30,572 bases of DNA from a virus, in IMG/VR virus record IMGVR_UViG_3300027980_000083, positions 1-30,572 of that record. One strand, given 5' to 3'. Under the pieces are notes generated by a model, which ran no database searches, had not been told where the DNA came from, and was given only the letters and a program-made list of their open reading frames with translations. The position numbers were made by a program, and so were the translations under genes. Positions 24,648-30,402 of this stretch are shown here, piece after piece. How positions within the stretch are numbered: the first letter of the stretch is position 1; each line of letters begins with the position of its first letter.

Positions 24648-25097
24648 TCAAAATCCCGACTCCAAATCTAACCGATGCGATTGATTTCTGTAATCCTGCC
24701 TTAATTTTAGCACAGAAATATCGGACTCTAGCCGCGACTCCAACTGGTCTATCATACCCTCGTTCCTCTCTTTCTGATTGAGTTTGTTGGAGATAATAAC
24801 TTTCATAAAAGTCGGACTTTCCTTGTTCTCCTCCAACCGCAATTCTCGCAGTAAACTCAACACCTCCAAATCGGAATCCAAAACTTTGATATTCGTCCGG
24901 TGTACTTCTTGCGTCATGCGGGAATCCAATGACAACACCTCTACTTGGAGATGATTCAACTCCTCCTGTGTGTCCCGCATCATCCTCAGACGGTTCTTGT
25001 CCTGTACGTTTTGAAGAAGCGCCAGAAGCAAAATAATCGCTGTAGTCAGCGGTCGCTCCTTTAAGTCCGTCAGAACCGCGAATACCCATTTATCCAC
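24648..25097 (-). CDS. Coiled-coil membrane protein, candidate inner-membrane spanin
   Basis: A 149-aa protein with an N-terminal transmembrane segment (about residues 17-31, LTTAIILLLALLQNV) and a long Glu/Leu/Arg/Gln-rich coiled coil over residues 33-140. This N-in anchor plus periplasmic coiled coil is the architecture of Rz-type inner spanins, which bridge to an outer-membrane lipoprotein at the last step of lysis. No partner lipobox gene (Rz1-like) is visible in any overlapping frame. GTG start directly behind the TGA of the DUF5675 gene, with a poor ribosome binding site, so probably coupled. The spanin call is structural inference. Confidence 0.6.
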   Translation of the reverse strand: MDKWVFAVLTDLKERPLTTAIILLLALLQNVQDKNRLRMMRDTQEELNHLQVEVLSLDSRMTQEVHRTNIKVLDSDLEVLSLLRELRLEENKESPTFMKVIISNKLNQKERNEGMIDQLESRLESDISVLKLRQDYRNQSHRLDLESGF

Positions 25098-25098
25098 A

Positions 25099-25563
25099 TC
25101 AGTCTTTGGCTCTTACACTACGAATAGTCAGTGTGTGACTGTCATCCATAGGTAATAGCTCGTGAAACCTCGTCATAGCTGTCTTGCTGCTAGTTACCAT
25201 TGGATTACCCGCATCATCTACGGTCTTACCCAATCCCAATGCAACACACCCCACGACATCTTTGGCCCAGTTGCCACTATGAATAAGACAAGCATAGCGT
25301 CCAGATAGGTTAGGACGGTCATCCTCATCAAACCATACATTCAATTCCTCGCTCACCATACAGTACACAGTGTCACCATTAGTCCGTTCAAACGGCTCTA
25401 ATCGGTAGTCTCCATCAGGAATACAGGATTCAAAAGGCTTGCCACCTGGAGCAGAGTGCTTGATCCACGGTTTCTCAATGGTATGGAACTCAGTATCCCC
25501 AACAATCAAAGCACCTAGAGTCTCTGTGTTGGTGTAGCAGTATCGGACAAGTGTGATATTCAT
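25099..25563 (-). CDS. DUF5675 family protein, probable lysis or cell-wall protein
   Basis: A 154-aa protein. The motif order TLGALIVGDTEFHTIEKPW (14-32), SCIPDGDYRLEPF (45-57), CLIHSGNWAKDVVGCVALG (about 92-110) and SSKTAMTRFHELL (124-136) is that of DUF5675. The His, Gly-Cys and Ser positions (IHSGN, GCV, SS) resemble L,D-transpeptidase-like folds. In many phages this gene lies next to holins in place of a recognisable endolysin, as here, which suggests a peptidoglycan-active role; not proven. ATGA overlap with the preceding 131-aa gene. No other endolysin is visible in the window. Confidence 0.78.
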   Translation of the reverse strand: MNITLVRYCYTNTETLGALIVGDTEFHTIEKPWIKHSAPGGKPFESCIPDGDYRLEPFERTNGDTVYCMVSEELNVWFDEDDRPNLSGRYACLIHSGNWAKDVVGCVALGLGKTVDDAGNPMVTSSKTAMTRFHELLPMDDSHTLTIRSVRAKD

Positions 25564-25955
25564 CTGGGCAAGCTCACTCCAGCGTCCTCACAAGCCTGTT
25601 CTAGCGTCATGGATAAGTATTTGTGGTCGTGACCAAACTCCTTACGATGCATACCGTACCATTCAGACAGTCTCAGGGTGTCCGTGCTATCAGCCTTGTC
25701 CTTGCACTCCCTGCGCTTGTAGTAAGTTATTTGTTTCAGCACCTCAATCTTGTACATCTCATCCACCTTGTTAATGGATGGAGCATACTCTTCTTCAAAA
25801 AAACTCTTTGTCCAATGCTTAGACGCTATCGTCCATTGATCGGGCCAGAACGGGGATATGGTGGTCATGGATACAACGACAGCAGCGACCGCACCCAAGA
25901 AATAGGATACGGTCTTGGCAACTTTACGGATTATGATAGAACCGTCATCAGACAT
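25560..25955 (-). CDS. Membrane-anchored hypothetical protein of the lysis region
   Basis: A 131-aa protein with one transmembrane helix (about residues 15-34, TVSYFLGAVAAVVVSMTTIS) and a charged C-terminal domain with three Cys (residues 101-102 region, and EQACEDAG near the end). It could be a second coiled-coil or lysis accessory; I do not recognise it. The ATG lacks a ribosome binding site and lies inside the 31-aa membrane ORF upstream, so translation is likely coupled. Ends in ATGA overlap with the DUF5675 gene. Confidence 0.55.
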   Translation of the reverse strand: MSDDGSIIIRKVAKTVSYFLGAVAAVVVSMTTISPFWPDQWTIASKHWTKSFFEEEYAPSINKVDEMYKIEVLKQITYYKRRECKDKADSTDTLRLSEWYGMHRKEFGHDHKYLSMTLEQACEDAGVSLPR

Positions 25956-26026
25956 AACAGCACAGCTACAGCTATAGCGTATCCCCCAAAGGCTATTAGA
26001 ACCAGTTTAGTGGTCGTGGTTCGCAT
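25931..26026 (-). CDS. 31-aa membrane peptide at the head of the lysis genes
   Basis: The ORF encodes MRTTTTKLVLIAFGGYAIAV plus 11 hydrophobic residues: a Thr/Lys-rich start and a single membrane helix. It overlaps the start of the 131-aa gene by 25 bases, which explains how that gene could be translated without its own ribosome binding site. No strong ribosome binding site of its own is seen, so the call is tentative. Confidence 0.38.
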   Translation of the reverse strand: MRTTTTKLVLIAFGGYAIAVAVLLCLMTVLS

Positions 26027-26056
26027 TCAACCATTGTACCACATTGCGGCATATAC

Positions 26057-26497
26057 CTAATCTGTAAAATCTTCCGACACTTCCCAATCCTCCAATTTAA
26101 TAATCCCGCGATGACCGCAATTTCTAAGGTCTTCAATCCGCTTCAACTCATTCCGGTAGTGCTTGGCTATCTGCTTCTCTACCGTCTTGGGTATCTTCTT
26201 CACCGTATTAGCCTTACGCTTCAACGCCCAATATCTGTCCTCGCCTAATACATCTTGGGCCAGTGCAGCGTGTTCTAAAGTGTTTCTACCCATCTTCTCG
26301 TGACAGCTACGGCACAAACAAATCGCGTTATCTACAGTGAACCTGGTTCTCCTGTTTGCCCTGCTGATTATGTGGGAGCAATCCATCATTGCCGGATTGT
26401 GCTTACCGTATGAATGGCATACCTGACACTCCCAATCGAATGACTCTCTGACTGCTTTGGAGAAGGCTATATCTGCTGTGGTGCGTTTAATTCCCAC
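26057..26497 (-). CDS. HNH endonuclease family protein
   Basis: A 146-aa protein from the GTG at 26497, which overlaps the upstream stop (TAGTG) and follows GGGGG by nine bases; the frame opens 14 codons earlier without a good ribosome binding site. C-Q-V-C (about 23-26) and C-R-S-C (about 61-64) form a zinc-binding pair around an HNH core: H in DCSHIISRANR, N in TVDNAICLC, H in SCHEKM. This type occurs in phage recombination/replication regions and is distantly reminiscent of NinG/Rap. It probably cuts branched or nicked DNA during replication or packaging, but the exact substrate is inferred. The C-terminal half is basic and helical. Confidence 0.75.
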   Translation of the reverse strand: MGIKRTTADIAFSKAVRESFDWECQVCHSYGKHNPAMMDCSHIISRANRRTRFTVDNAICLCRSCHEKMGRNTLEHAALAQDVLGEDRYWALKRKANTVKKIPKTVEKQIAKHYRNELKRIEDLRNCGHRGIIKLEDWEVSEDFTD

Positions 26498-26823
26498 TAT
26501 AAATGCCCCCTGTTCCCTCTGGCATTCAATGAGCGCCACACTTCTGTCCAGATTTCAGCTGCCTTCATCTTTGTTTGAATAGTCGCAAAGTCTGTAACAG
26601 CATCAGCATGGTCTTTCACCGCATTGATATAATCCTCATGCGCTTCAGCCCAACTCTCTTTGTACGATACTGAACCGTCTGGGGCTTCTAAGATTAGCTG
26701 TGCGCGTACAATCTTCCTCTCGTGATCCGTTGCAGCCACCCTCCCTTTCAGCATCCCGTATTCGTCAGCCTTGTCCCTCAATTGGTGAATGGCTTTCTCG
26801 CACATCTGGTCTGTTATGAACAT
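26497..26823 (-). CDS. Hypothetical helical protein
   Basis: A 108-aa protein, almost entirely helical with an AEAHEDYINAVKDHADAV segment and many Glu/Ala/Lys residues. The start at ATG 26823 has GAGGG at seven bases; a GTG two codons earlier is too close to it. It overlaps the winged-helix-like gene and is coupled to the HNH gene by TAGTG. Similar small proteins are found in the middle regions of phages; function unknown. Confidence 0.55.
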   Translation of the reverse strand: MFITDQMCEKAIHQLRDKADEYGMLKGRVAATDHERKIVRAQLILEAPDGSVSYKESWAEAHEDYINAVKDHADAVTDFATIQTKMKAAEIWTEVWRSLNARGNRGHL

Positions 26824-27128
26824 ACCCACACCCTCGCTTTATGACCCGTTTCCTCGCACTTCCTCTCGCCCACACTGCGGATAAGATTCTGTCCAGCAGC
26901 ATCATAGAGCCGCTTCTGATAGGTAGTGACCTTGTGAAACGATATGCCCTGATTTATTAACAATTGACAGATTTCTCCTACCGTCTTCCTAGGATTATAT
27001 TTAACAAATTGAACGATATAACCCATATCAGCACCCCTCTTGCCCTTGTTTGTACGTTCTGCGGCAATCTGTGAAGTCTGAGGGTCATTTCTACGGGCTA
27101 TTGGTGTGAAGTTAATTTCCTGCTGCAT
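26814..27128 (-). CDS. Winged-helix-like small DNA-binding protein
   Basis: A 104-aa protein. RRNDPQTSQIAAERTNKGKR (12-31) and the following KTVGEICQLLINQGISFHKVTTYQKRLYDAAGQNLI read as a helix-turn-helix or winged-helix domain with a beta wing ending in KARVWVC. This arrangement, with an (R/D)-DP-x-TS-x-IAA start, is familiar in small phage regulators or nucleic-acid-binding proteins. GGAG seven bases before the ATG supports the start. The ATG lies inside the 3' end of the methyltransferase gene (17-bp overlap), so both are translated together. Confidence 0.6.
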   Translation of the reverse strand: MQQEINFTPIARRNDPQTSQIAAERTNKGKRGADMGYIVQFVKYNPRKTVGEICQLLINQGISFHKVTTYQKRLYDAAGQNLIRSVGERKCEETGHKARVWVCS

Positions 27129-27981
27129 TGTCCATCTCCATTATTGCCCGACCAATTATTTCCGGTATCTGTGGGACTACTGCATTCCCTAGTGCTTTCA
27201 GCCGATGTCTGTCCAGTTTTCTGGAAACCCCATCATTGCCTCCACAAATAATGGGTTCAGTTTCCCTGACACGTTGCTCACAGATTGACCCAGTGAAACC
27301 TGCTTCCCAATCCGAATGCGCCTCTGCACCGATTGATTGCTCAGATTGCCCCTGTCCCTGTTGTCGGATGCTTGAGGAGTAGGCAGCATCCTCATTGTGT
27401 CCAACAGATTGAGGCTGTGACTCGTTTTCCCGTCCTTTGACTTCCTGCGCCCCGTTTCCGTTAGCTCCGCGTCTGGATGCGCTGTTTCCTGCGTTGTCGG
27501 AGTGGGCAATAATCCAGACCCTGTCTCTGCGATGGACGGCATTGACGGCACAAGCCGGAATAACAAACGCTTCTGAGGTGTAGCCAAGTCCTTCCAAGTC
27601 AGATAACACTTGGTCGAGTCCCAGAGTGATATGCCCAGCAACATTCTCGAAAAGGCAGAAGTCGGGATGAATTTCTGATATAAGTCGAGCAACCTCCGGC
27701 CAGAGATGGCGGTCATCGTTCTCGCCTCCTCGCTTCCCGGCGCTACTGAATGGTTGGCATGGGTATCCCCCGCAAATAAGGTCAACTGAGATTCCGTCTG
27801 CTTTAAGTCGTTCACCTGTTAACTCCCTCACATCTTCGTAGCACGGCACATCAGGCCAATGCTTTGCCAATACCTTTCGGGGAAATTCCTCAATCTCGCA
27901 GAAAGCAACGGTTTCAAATCCGGCGCGTTCAAGCCCCAAACTGAAGCCACCTATTCCAGAAAACAAATCTAGAACCTTCAT
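27112..27981 (-). CDS. C5-cytosine DNA methyltransferase (Dcm-type)
   Basis: A 289-aa protein. Motif I DLFSGIGGF (5-13, SAM binding), motif IV GGYPCQPFS with the catalytic Cys of PCQ at 74-76, motif VI ENV (112-114), motif VIII HRRDRVWII (150-158) and motif X ALGNAVVPQI (263-272) are all present in order, so catalysis looks intact. The part between VIII and X (about 160-260), where the target-recognition domain normally lies, is instead a low-complexity Gly/Ser/Gln/Glu/Asn-rich stretch. The same DNA encodes a second protein in another frame (27198-27815). The protein likely protects phage DNA from host restriction. The ATG at 27981 has AGGTGG at five bases and overlaps the upstream stop (ATGA). 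Confidence 0.92.
   Translation of the reverse strand: MKVLDLFSGIGGFSLGLERAGFETVAFCEIEEFPRKVLAKHWPDVPCYEDVRELTGERLKADGISVDLICGGYPCQPFSSAGKRGGENDDRHLWPEVARLISEIHPDFCLFENVAGHITLGLDQVLSDLEGLGYTSEAFVIPACAVNAVHRRDRVWIIAHSDNAGNSASRRGANGNGAQEVKGRENESQPQSVGHNEDAAYSSSIRQQGQGQSEQSIGAEAHSDWEAGFTGSICEQRVRETEPIICGGNDGVSRKLDRHRLKALGNAVVPQIPEIIGRAIMEMDNAAGN
27198..27815 (-). CDS. Nested gene inside the methyltransferase gene, MGFP-GWT-type methyltransferase-associated protein
   Basis: A 205-aa ORF on the same strand as, but in a different frame from, the methyltransferase, entirely inside it (covering its residues from about 56 to 261). The GTG start has GAGGGAG seven bases upstream, its own ribosome binding site. 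The protein has the features of a recurring phage family, as I recall it: an STK.YLTWKDLATPQKRLLFRLVPS segment (about 65-90), repeated LLPTPT and MLPTPQASDNRD motifs, and a C-terminal LNPLFVEAMMGFPENWTDIG signature (normally LNP.WVEWLMG.P.GWT). Such proteins are typically annotated as methyltransferase-associated. Role unknown; it might provide the missing target-recognition function in trans. Because conserved motifs occur in both frames, this is probably genuine dual coding. Confidence 0.72.
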   Translation of the reverse strand: MNDLKQTESQLTLFAGDTHANHSVAPGSEEARTMTAISGRRLLDLYQKFIPTSAFSRMLLGISLWDSTKCYLTWKDLATPQKRLLFRLVPSMPSIAETGSGLLPTPTTQETAHPDAELTETGRRKSKDGKTSHSLNLLDTMRMLPTPQASDNRDRGNLSNQSVQRRIRIGKQVSLGQSVSNVSGKLNPLFVEAMMGFPENWTDIG

Positions 27982-28172
27982 GCGTACCACCTGGTTCTGT
28001 ATTTGATTATATCCCTTGCCGTGCTTTCCCCGCAGTCAAAATGCTTTGCGAGTTTTGCATACGACCATCCTTTTTCCTCTCGCATTTCCCTCATCACCCT
28101 TACATCCTCATCACTCAGCTTAGCCTTTTGGTGGGCCTCACCTACCCTGTGGCCTGTGTGGTTACGCCTCAC
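27978..28172 (-). CDS. Small HTH DNA-binding protein
   Basis: A 64-aa protein from GTG 28172, which is preceded by GGGAGG at six bases. Residues 18-64 (KLSDEDVRVMREMREEKGW through SYAKLAKHFDCGESTARDII) form a resolvase-like helix-turn-helix, as in many phage HNH-associated or regulatory mini-proteins. The N-terminal RRNHTGHRVGEAHQKAK resembles the linker in proteins fused to HNH nucleases, so it may be a remnant of such a gene. The frame extends upstream to 28325 but that part is a shadow of the zinc-finger gene. Ends in ATGA overlap with the methyltransferase gene. Confidence 0.6.
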   Translation of the reverse strand: MRRNHTGHRVGEAHQKAKLSDEDVRVMREMREEKGWSYAKLAKHFDCGESTARDIIKYRTRWYA

Positions 28173-28350
28173 GATACGCCTCCCATCGTTGCTGAACTTC
28201 TTGTGCTTTCTCAGGATCAGAAACGTATGGTGGTCTTCTGTAACCCTTTGGAAGTATGCCCTGCCATTCGGTACAGGTTTTGCAAAGGTAGTCTGACAGG
28301 TGGTTGGGCTTGAAGTGTCCACCACAGCATCCGCATAGTGGAAGACTCAT
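28162..28350 (-). CDS. Zinc-finger mini-protein
   Basis: A 62-aa protein with C-G-C-C-G (6-10) and C-K-T-C (23-26), a four-Cys zinc ribbon, followed by a helical Glu/Gln-rich tail (PEKAQEVQQRWEAYREA). The ATG overlaps the helicase-loader-like stop and the end overlaps the HTH gene by 11 bases. Small zinc-ribbon proteins of this kind are frequent in phage replication regions; function unknown. The frame overlapped by another ORF here was judged secondary because it lacks any such motif. Confidence 0.6.
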   Translation of the reverse strand: MSLPLCGCCGGHFKPNHLSDYLCKTCTEWQGILPKGYRRPPYVSDPEKAQEVQQRWEAYREA

Positions 28351-28817
28351 GCTTCAATCCTCTTAGGTTCAAATCCAAGACTTAGTGCTTCCCTACGTTC
28401 TTCGGAACTTGCAGAGTCGTAGGCTTCTTTGAATCGCTTTTCCACCCACTGCAATTGGGCATAGGGACAATGGGAGATGGTTGTCCAGCCTCCTATAGCT
28501 GACACGGCTCTGTCTGTTTTCGCATCCAGCTTTGGACGTTCACCCGTTCCCTTCTCTGCAAAGGCAATTAAACTGGCCCACACACTTCCGGCATTCTGGC
28601 TGTCTGTGCCTTCAATCAGTTCAATCAGGTCAGCAGGTTTGGGAAAGAACTTACCCCTTTGGATGTGTTGAACAATGGCTTTTGAAAAAGCCTCTTCGGT
28701 GTACTTGTTCAAAACCTCCCAATAACCTTTCACTGTGATGTGTGGTAGTTCTTTATCGGGATAATAAATAGCCCAAGTGCTTGCCATTGTTTCAGCGAAT
28801 TTTGCTTTATTTTCCAT
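28347..28817 (-). CDS. Replicative helicase loader-like protein (lambda P / G39P type)
   Basis: A 156-aa protein. GYWEVLNKYTEEAFSKAIVQHIQRGKFFPKPADLIELIEG (31-70) fits phage helicase loaders, with a helical YW..L...t.e....Ai..h......FFPkpadl pattern shared by G39P-type and lambda P-like proteins. The C-terminal half (about 100-156) is helical and charged. It would deliver the host DnaB helicase to the phage origin. AGGA lies eight bases before the ATG. It follows the DnaT-like gene with an 11-bp overlap, the same order as lambda O-P. Assignment by pattern and synteny. Confidence 0.65.
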   Translation of the reverse strand: MENKAKFAETMASTWAIYYPDKELPHITVKGYWEVLNKYTEEAFSKAIVQHIQRGKFFPKPADLIELIEGTDSQNAGSVWASLIAFAEKGTGERPKLDAKTDRAVSAIGGWTTISHCPYAQLQWVEKRFKEAYDSASSEERREALSLGFEPKRIEA

Positions 28818-29121
28818 TAACGAAATCCTGTAAATTGTCTATCGTTTTTCGCATTCCATCAGTCATGTTCACTACGTTTGTTCCTGAAAAAGACAATCGT
28901 CTAACCTGATTTAATCTGACTCCTGGTGCTGATCCGTTGTCGGTTCTTCGCATCCAGTTTCGCCATGTTGCTTCCCAATCTTTTTTCTTCTTTCCGTTTG
29001 AAAGCCAATGGTCGCAAAACTCTTCATGGTAATAATCAATATCGAGTGTTGGCACTTTGCTTGCAGCCCACTCTCTCATTTTCTGATTAATCTCAAATCC
29101 GTCTGGTAGTTGATTGCTCAT
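28807..29121 (-). CDS. DnaT-domain replication protein
   Basis: A 104-aa protein. DYYHEEFCDHWLSNGKKKKDWEATWRNWMRR (29-59) is the DnaT DNA-binding domain pattern (F..YW.s.g..K.DW..TWrnW.r). This domain usually forms the C-terminus of larger phage initiators, but here almost nothing precedes it (28 residues), so the protein is short. It probably binds single-stranded DNA near the origin and works with the loader encoded next. AAGGA precedes the ATG at seven bases. The remaining C-terminal tail is unassigned. Confidence 0.72.
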   Translation of the reverse strand: MSNQLPDGFEINQKMREWAASKVPTLDIDYYHEEFCDHWLSNGKKKKDWEATWRNWMRRTDNGSAPGVRLNQVRRLSFSGTNVVNMTDGMRKTIDNLQDFVNGK

Positions 29122-29234
29122 TTCTTAATCCTTTTGGTGTCTTCACGTTTTTCGTTTAGCAGGTTTGTGGATTGCCATATCCATTTCCTTCAGACAAAGA
29201 GAAACACAGTCGGGTCATTAGACTGAGTGACCAC

Positions 29235-29453
29235 CTAGTGTCGTTTAGCACCGATCTTGCTATCCATCGCGTCTAGGCAACGCTTTTGGGGGATGTGTAG
29301 AGTCTCTGGCTCTGTCTCGCTTTCTCGCGCCCCGTCCCCGACTGGCTCTTTTAGGAGGGCCTCGCACCTTCTGGAAAAGGTTGACAGCGGCATGATGAGA
29401 TAGGAAAATTCACTCATTCGGGCAGCCGTCAAACTGTAACCCGATACGCCCAT
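29235..29453 (-). CDS. Small hypothetical protein at the head of the replication genes
   Basis: A 72-aa protein with a helical N-terminus (MGVSGYSLTAARMSEFSYLI) and an acidic Glu/Pro-rich middle. A short purine-rich AAAGG lies close to the ATG. A candidate promoter (29479-29507) ends about 20 bases upstream, so this would be the first gene of its transcript. It might be a regulator comparable in place to CII, but I see no clear HTH. Between it and the DnaT-like gene lies a 113-bp stretch with only very short ORFs. Confidence 0.45.
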   Translation of the reverse strand: MGVSGYSLTAARMSEFSYLIMPLSTFSRRCEALLKEPVGDGARESETEPETLHIPQKRCLDAMDSKIGAKRH

Positions 29454-29478
29454 TACCTTTCTGGTGTGGGCGTTTCTT

Positions 29479-29507
29479 TTTATACCCTATGTAAAATTGC
29501 TCTGCAA
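29479..29507 (-). promoter_or_regulatory. Candidate sigma-70 promoter for the replication genes
   Basis: On the minus strand TTGCAG (29502-29507) and TATAAA (29479-29484) are spaced by exactly 17 bases. The -10 is good and the -35 is weak. It would fire toward the 72-aa gene, the DnaT-like gene and the helicase-loader-like gene. A palindrome lies just upstream (29523-29537), at a position that suits an activator. Confidence 0.4.
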
Positions 29508-29522
29508 CATTGAAGTCAGCTT

Positions 29523-29537
29523 TAAGGTTAAACCTTA
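29523..29537. promoter_or_regulatory. 15-bp palindrome, possible operator
   Basis: TAAGGTT-A-AACCTTA is a perfect inverted repeat with a one-base centre. It is centred about 58 bases upstream of the predicted transcription start and overlaps the last codons of the 145-aa gene. Half-sites of seven bases suit a small dimeric HTH regulator such as the one encoded at 30220-30402. Only one copy was seen nearby. Confidence 0.35.
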
Positions 29538-29965
29538 TAGTTACCTCCAGACTTCACTTCGGTCAACTGAGAACAGACTGATTCCTTGTGAGCCTTGTCT
29601 AGTTCCTTTGAGAGCCAGCTTGCTTCCTTCCTTGTCAGGATCAATTGACGAGGCTCTGTGCTTTTCTTGTAACTCACCGTGATTAAACCTGTGTCCTTAA
29701 CCTGGACTTTCAGAAGTTCCTCACCAAAGTCTTTCAGTACGCTCATTCTTCCCTCTCCTTTAAGAATTGATTGCCTTTCTTTGTAATCACTTTCGCTTGA
29801 AACCCCTGCTTTTTCAAGACTCTCAGCCTCACCGACTAGGTGTGGAGAGGAAGGGATAGACTGGGAAGAGCTAGGCAAGGAAGGGCTAGGCAAAGATGAG
29901 GAAGGAAATGACTTCTCTACTTGCTCCTCTCCAGTAACAAGTAAAACCTCATACTTCTCACTCAT
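29528..29965 (-). CDS. Hypothetical protein with Ser/Pro-rich repeat region
   Basis: A 145-aa protein with three parts: a short N-terminus, a Ser/Pro low-complexity segment (about 19-42, units like SLPSP, SLPSS) encoded by tandem 15-bp repeats, and a C-terminal part from about 74 (SVLKDFGEELLKVQVKDTGL...) that looks like a folded alpha/beta domain. An ATG at residue 74 has GGAG and GAGGG upstream, so a shorter second product may be made. Start overlaps the end of the 61-aa gene (ATGA). Function unknown; the region before the replication genes is often the place of an origin or regulator. Confidence 0.5.
   Translation of the reverse strand: MSEKYEVLLVTGEEQVEKSFPSSSLPSPSLPSSSQSIPSSPHLVGEAESLEKAGVSSESDYKERQSILKGEGRMSVLKDFGEELLKVQVKDTGLITVSYKKSTEPRQLILTRKEASWLSKELDKAHKESVCSQLTEVKSGGNYKV
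29849..29893. repeat. Three tandem 15-bp repeats (iteron-like)
   Basis: GGAAGGGATAGACTG, GGAAGAGCTAGGCAA and GGAAGGGCTAGGCAA follow each other with exact 15-base periodicity; the last two differ at one position. A fourth partial GGAAGG lies just beyond at 29900-29905. They encode the Ser/Pro repeats of the 145-aa protein. In lambda the replication origin is a set of iterons inside the coding region of the initiator gene, so an origin role is possible; simple coding-repeat expansion is the alternative. Confidence 0.6.
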
Positions 29966-30147
29966 TCCCTTCCCTCCAATCTGGCAATCTTTTCATTCAG
30001 CAGTTTAATCAGACCATCTTTGATTTCAGCACCTTCACGCATCAGGCTAATCAAATGACCTTGCTTTTCGATGTGTGATAAAAGCCTTTCGTTCTGCTCT
30101 TTCAGCCTGTTCACATCATCGTGTTTGTTCATCTGTGTTGCATCCAT
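29962..30147 (-). CDS. Small coiled-coil protein
   Basis: A 61-aa protein that is nearly all coiled coil (residues 12-60, heptads with Leu/Ile such as NRLKEQNERLLSHIEKQGHLI). AAGGAG seven bases before the ATG is a strong ribosome binding site. It lies right after the terminator of the regulator gene, so it may need its own promoter, anti-termination or read-through. Its end overlaps the next gene by 4 bp. Function unknown. Confidence 0.55.
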   Translation of the reverse strand: MDATQMNKHDDVNRLKEQNERLLSHIEKQGHLISLMREGAEIKDGLIKLLNEKIARLEGRE

Positions 30148-30197
30148 GTATAATCTCCTTGTCCCGCCCCTCCCACACCATCCTTTCCTGGCGGGAT

Positions 30198-30217
30198 AAA
30201 GCCCCTTCGGGGGCTTT
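30198..30217 (-). terminator. Intrinsic terminator after the Cro-like gene
   Basis: AAAGCCCC (30198-30205) and GGGGCTTT (30210-30217) pair around a TTCG loop. On the minus strand the stem lies 2 bases past the regulator stop and ends in TTT; on the plus strand it is followed by further T residues, so it may work in both directions. A second inverted repeat (TCCCGCC/GGCGGGA, 30164-30195) lies next to it. Confidence 0.7.
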
Positions 30218-30219
30218 TT

Positions 30220-30402
30220 CTATGCGTATAAATCGGGCCTTAAATCTCTCTTAGCTATGCGGGTAATCCGCGCCACTTGAATAACTCTCTCTGCTGGCAC
30301 TTGCTTGTTAAGCATCTGATTAACAGCGGAGGGTGTTACTCCCATTCTTCTTGCGAGTTCTGCCTGACTGTACTTCTCGCACCATTTCTTCAATTTCTTC
30401 AT
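30220..30402 (-). CDS. YdaS/Cro-type HTH transcriptional regulator
   Basis: A 60-aa protein. SQAELARRMGVTPSAVNQML (12-31) is a clear Cro/CI-type helix-turn-helix, and the ending KRDLRPDLYA matches the R-x-x-LRPD-x-(Y/W) close of the YdaS family of Cro-like repressors. It probably represses a divergent early or lysogenic promoter and controls the start of the early genes. AAGGA six bases before the ATG supports the start. It is followed by a terminator, and its coding region overlaps an incomplete ORF from the window edge. A CI partner would be expected outside the window. Confidence 0.82.
   Translation of the reverse strand: MKKLKKWCEKYSQAELARRMGVTPSAVNQMLNKQVPAERVIQVARITRIAKRDLRPDLYA

Noticed and set aside
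24544-25089. 181-codon open frame on the minus strand overlapping the spanin-like gene
   Set aside because: Most of it overlaps the 149-aa coiled-coil gene, it is Gly/Ser-rich without motif or lipobox, and only its last 32 codons have gene-like features (kept as a separate mini-gene).
28173-28325. Longer N-terminus of the small HTH gene
   Set aside because: It lies over the four-Cys zinc-finger gene, which has a clear motif, while a GTG at 28172 has GGGAGG at ideal spacing.
29122-29234. Mini-ORF of 13 codons with a GAAGGA before it, ahead of the DnaT-like gene
   Set aside because: Too short to support, with no motif and no overlap with its neighbours; it may be a leader only.
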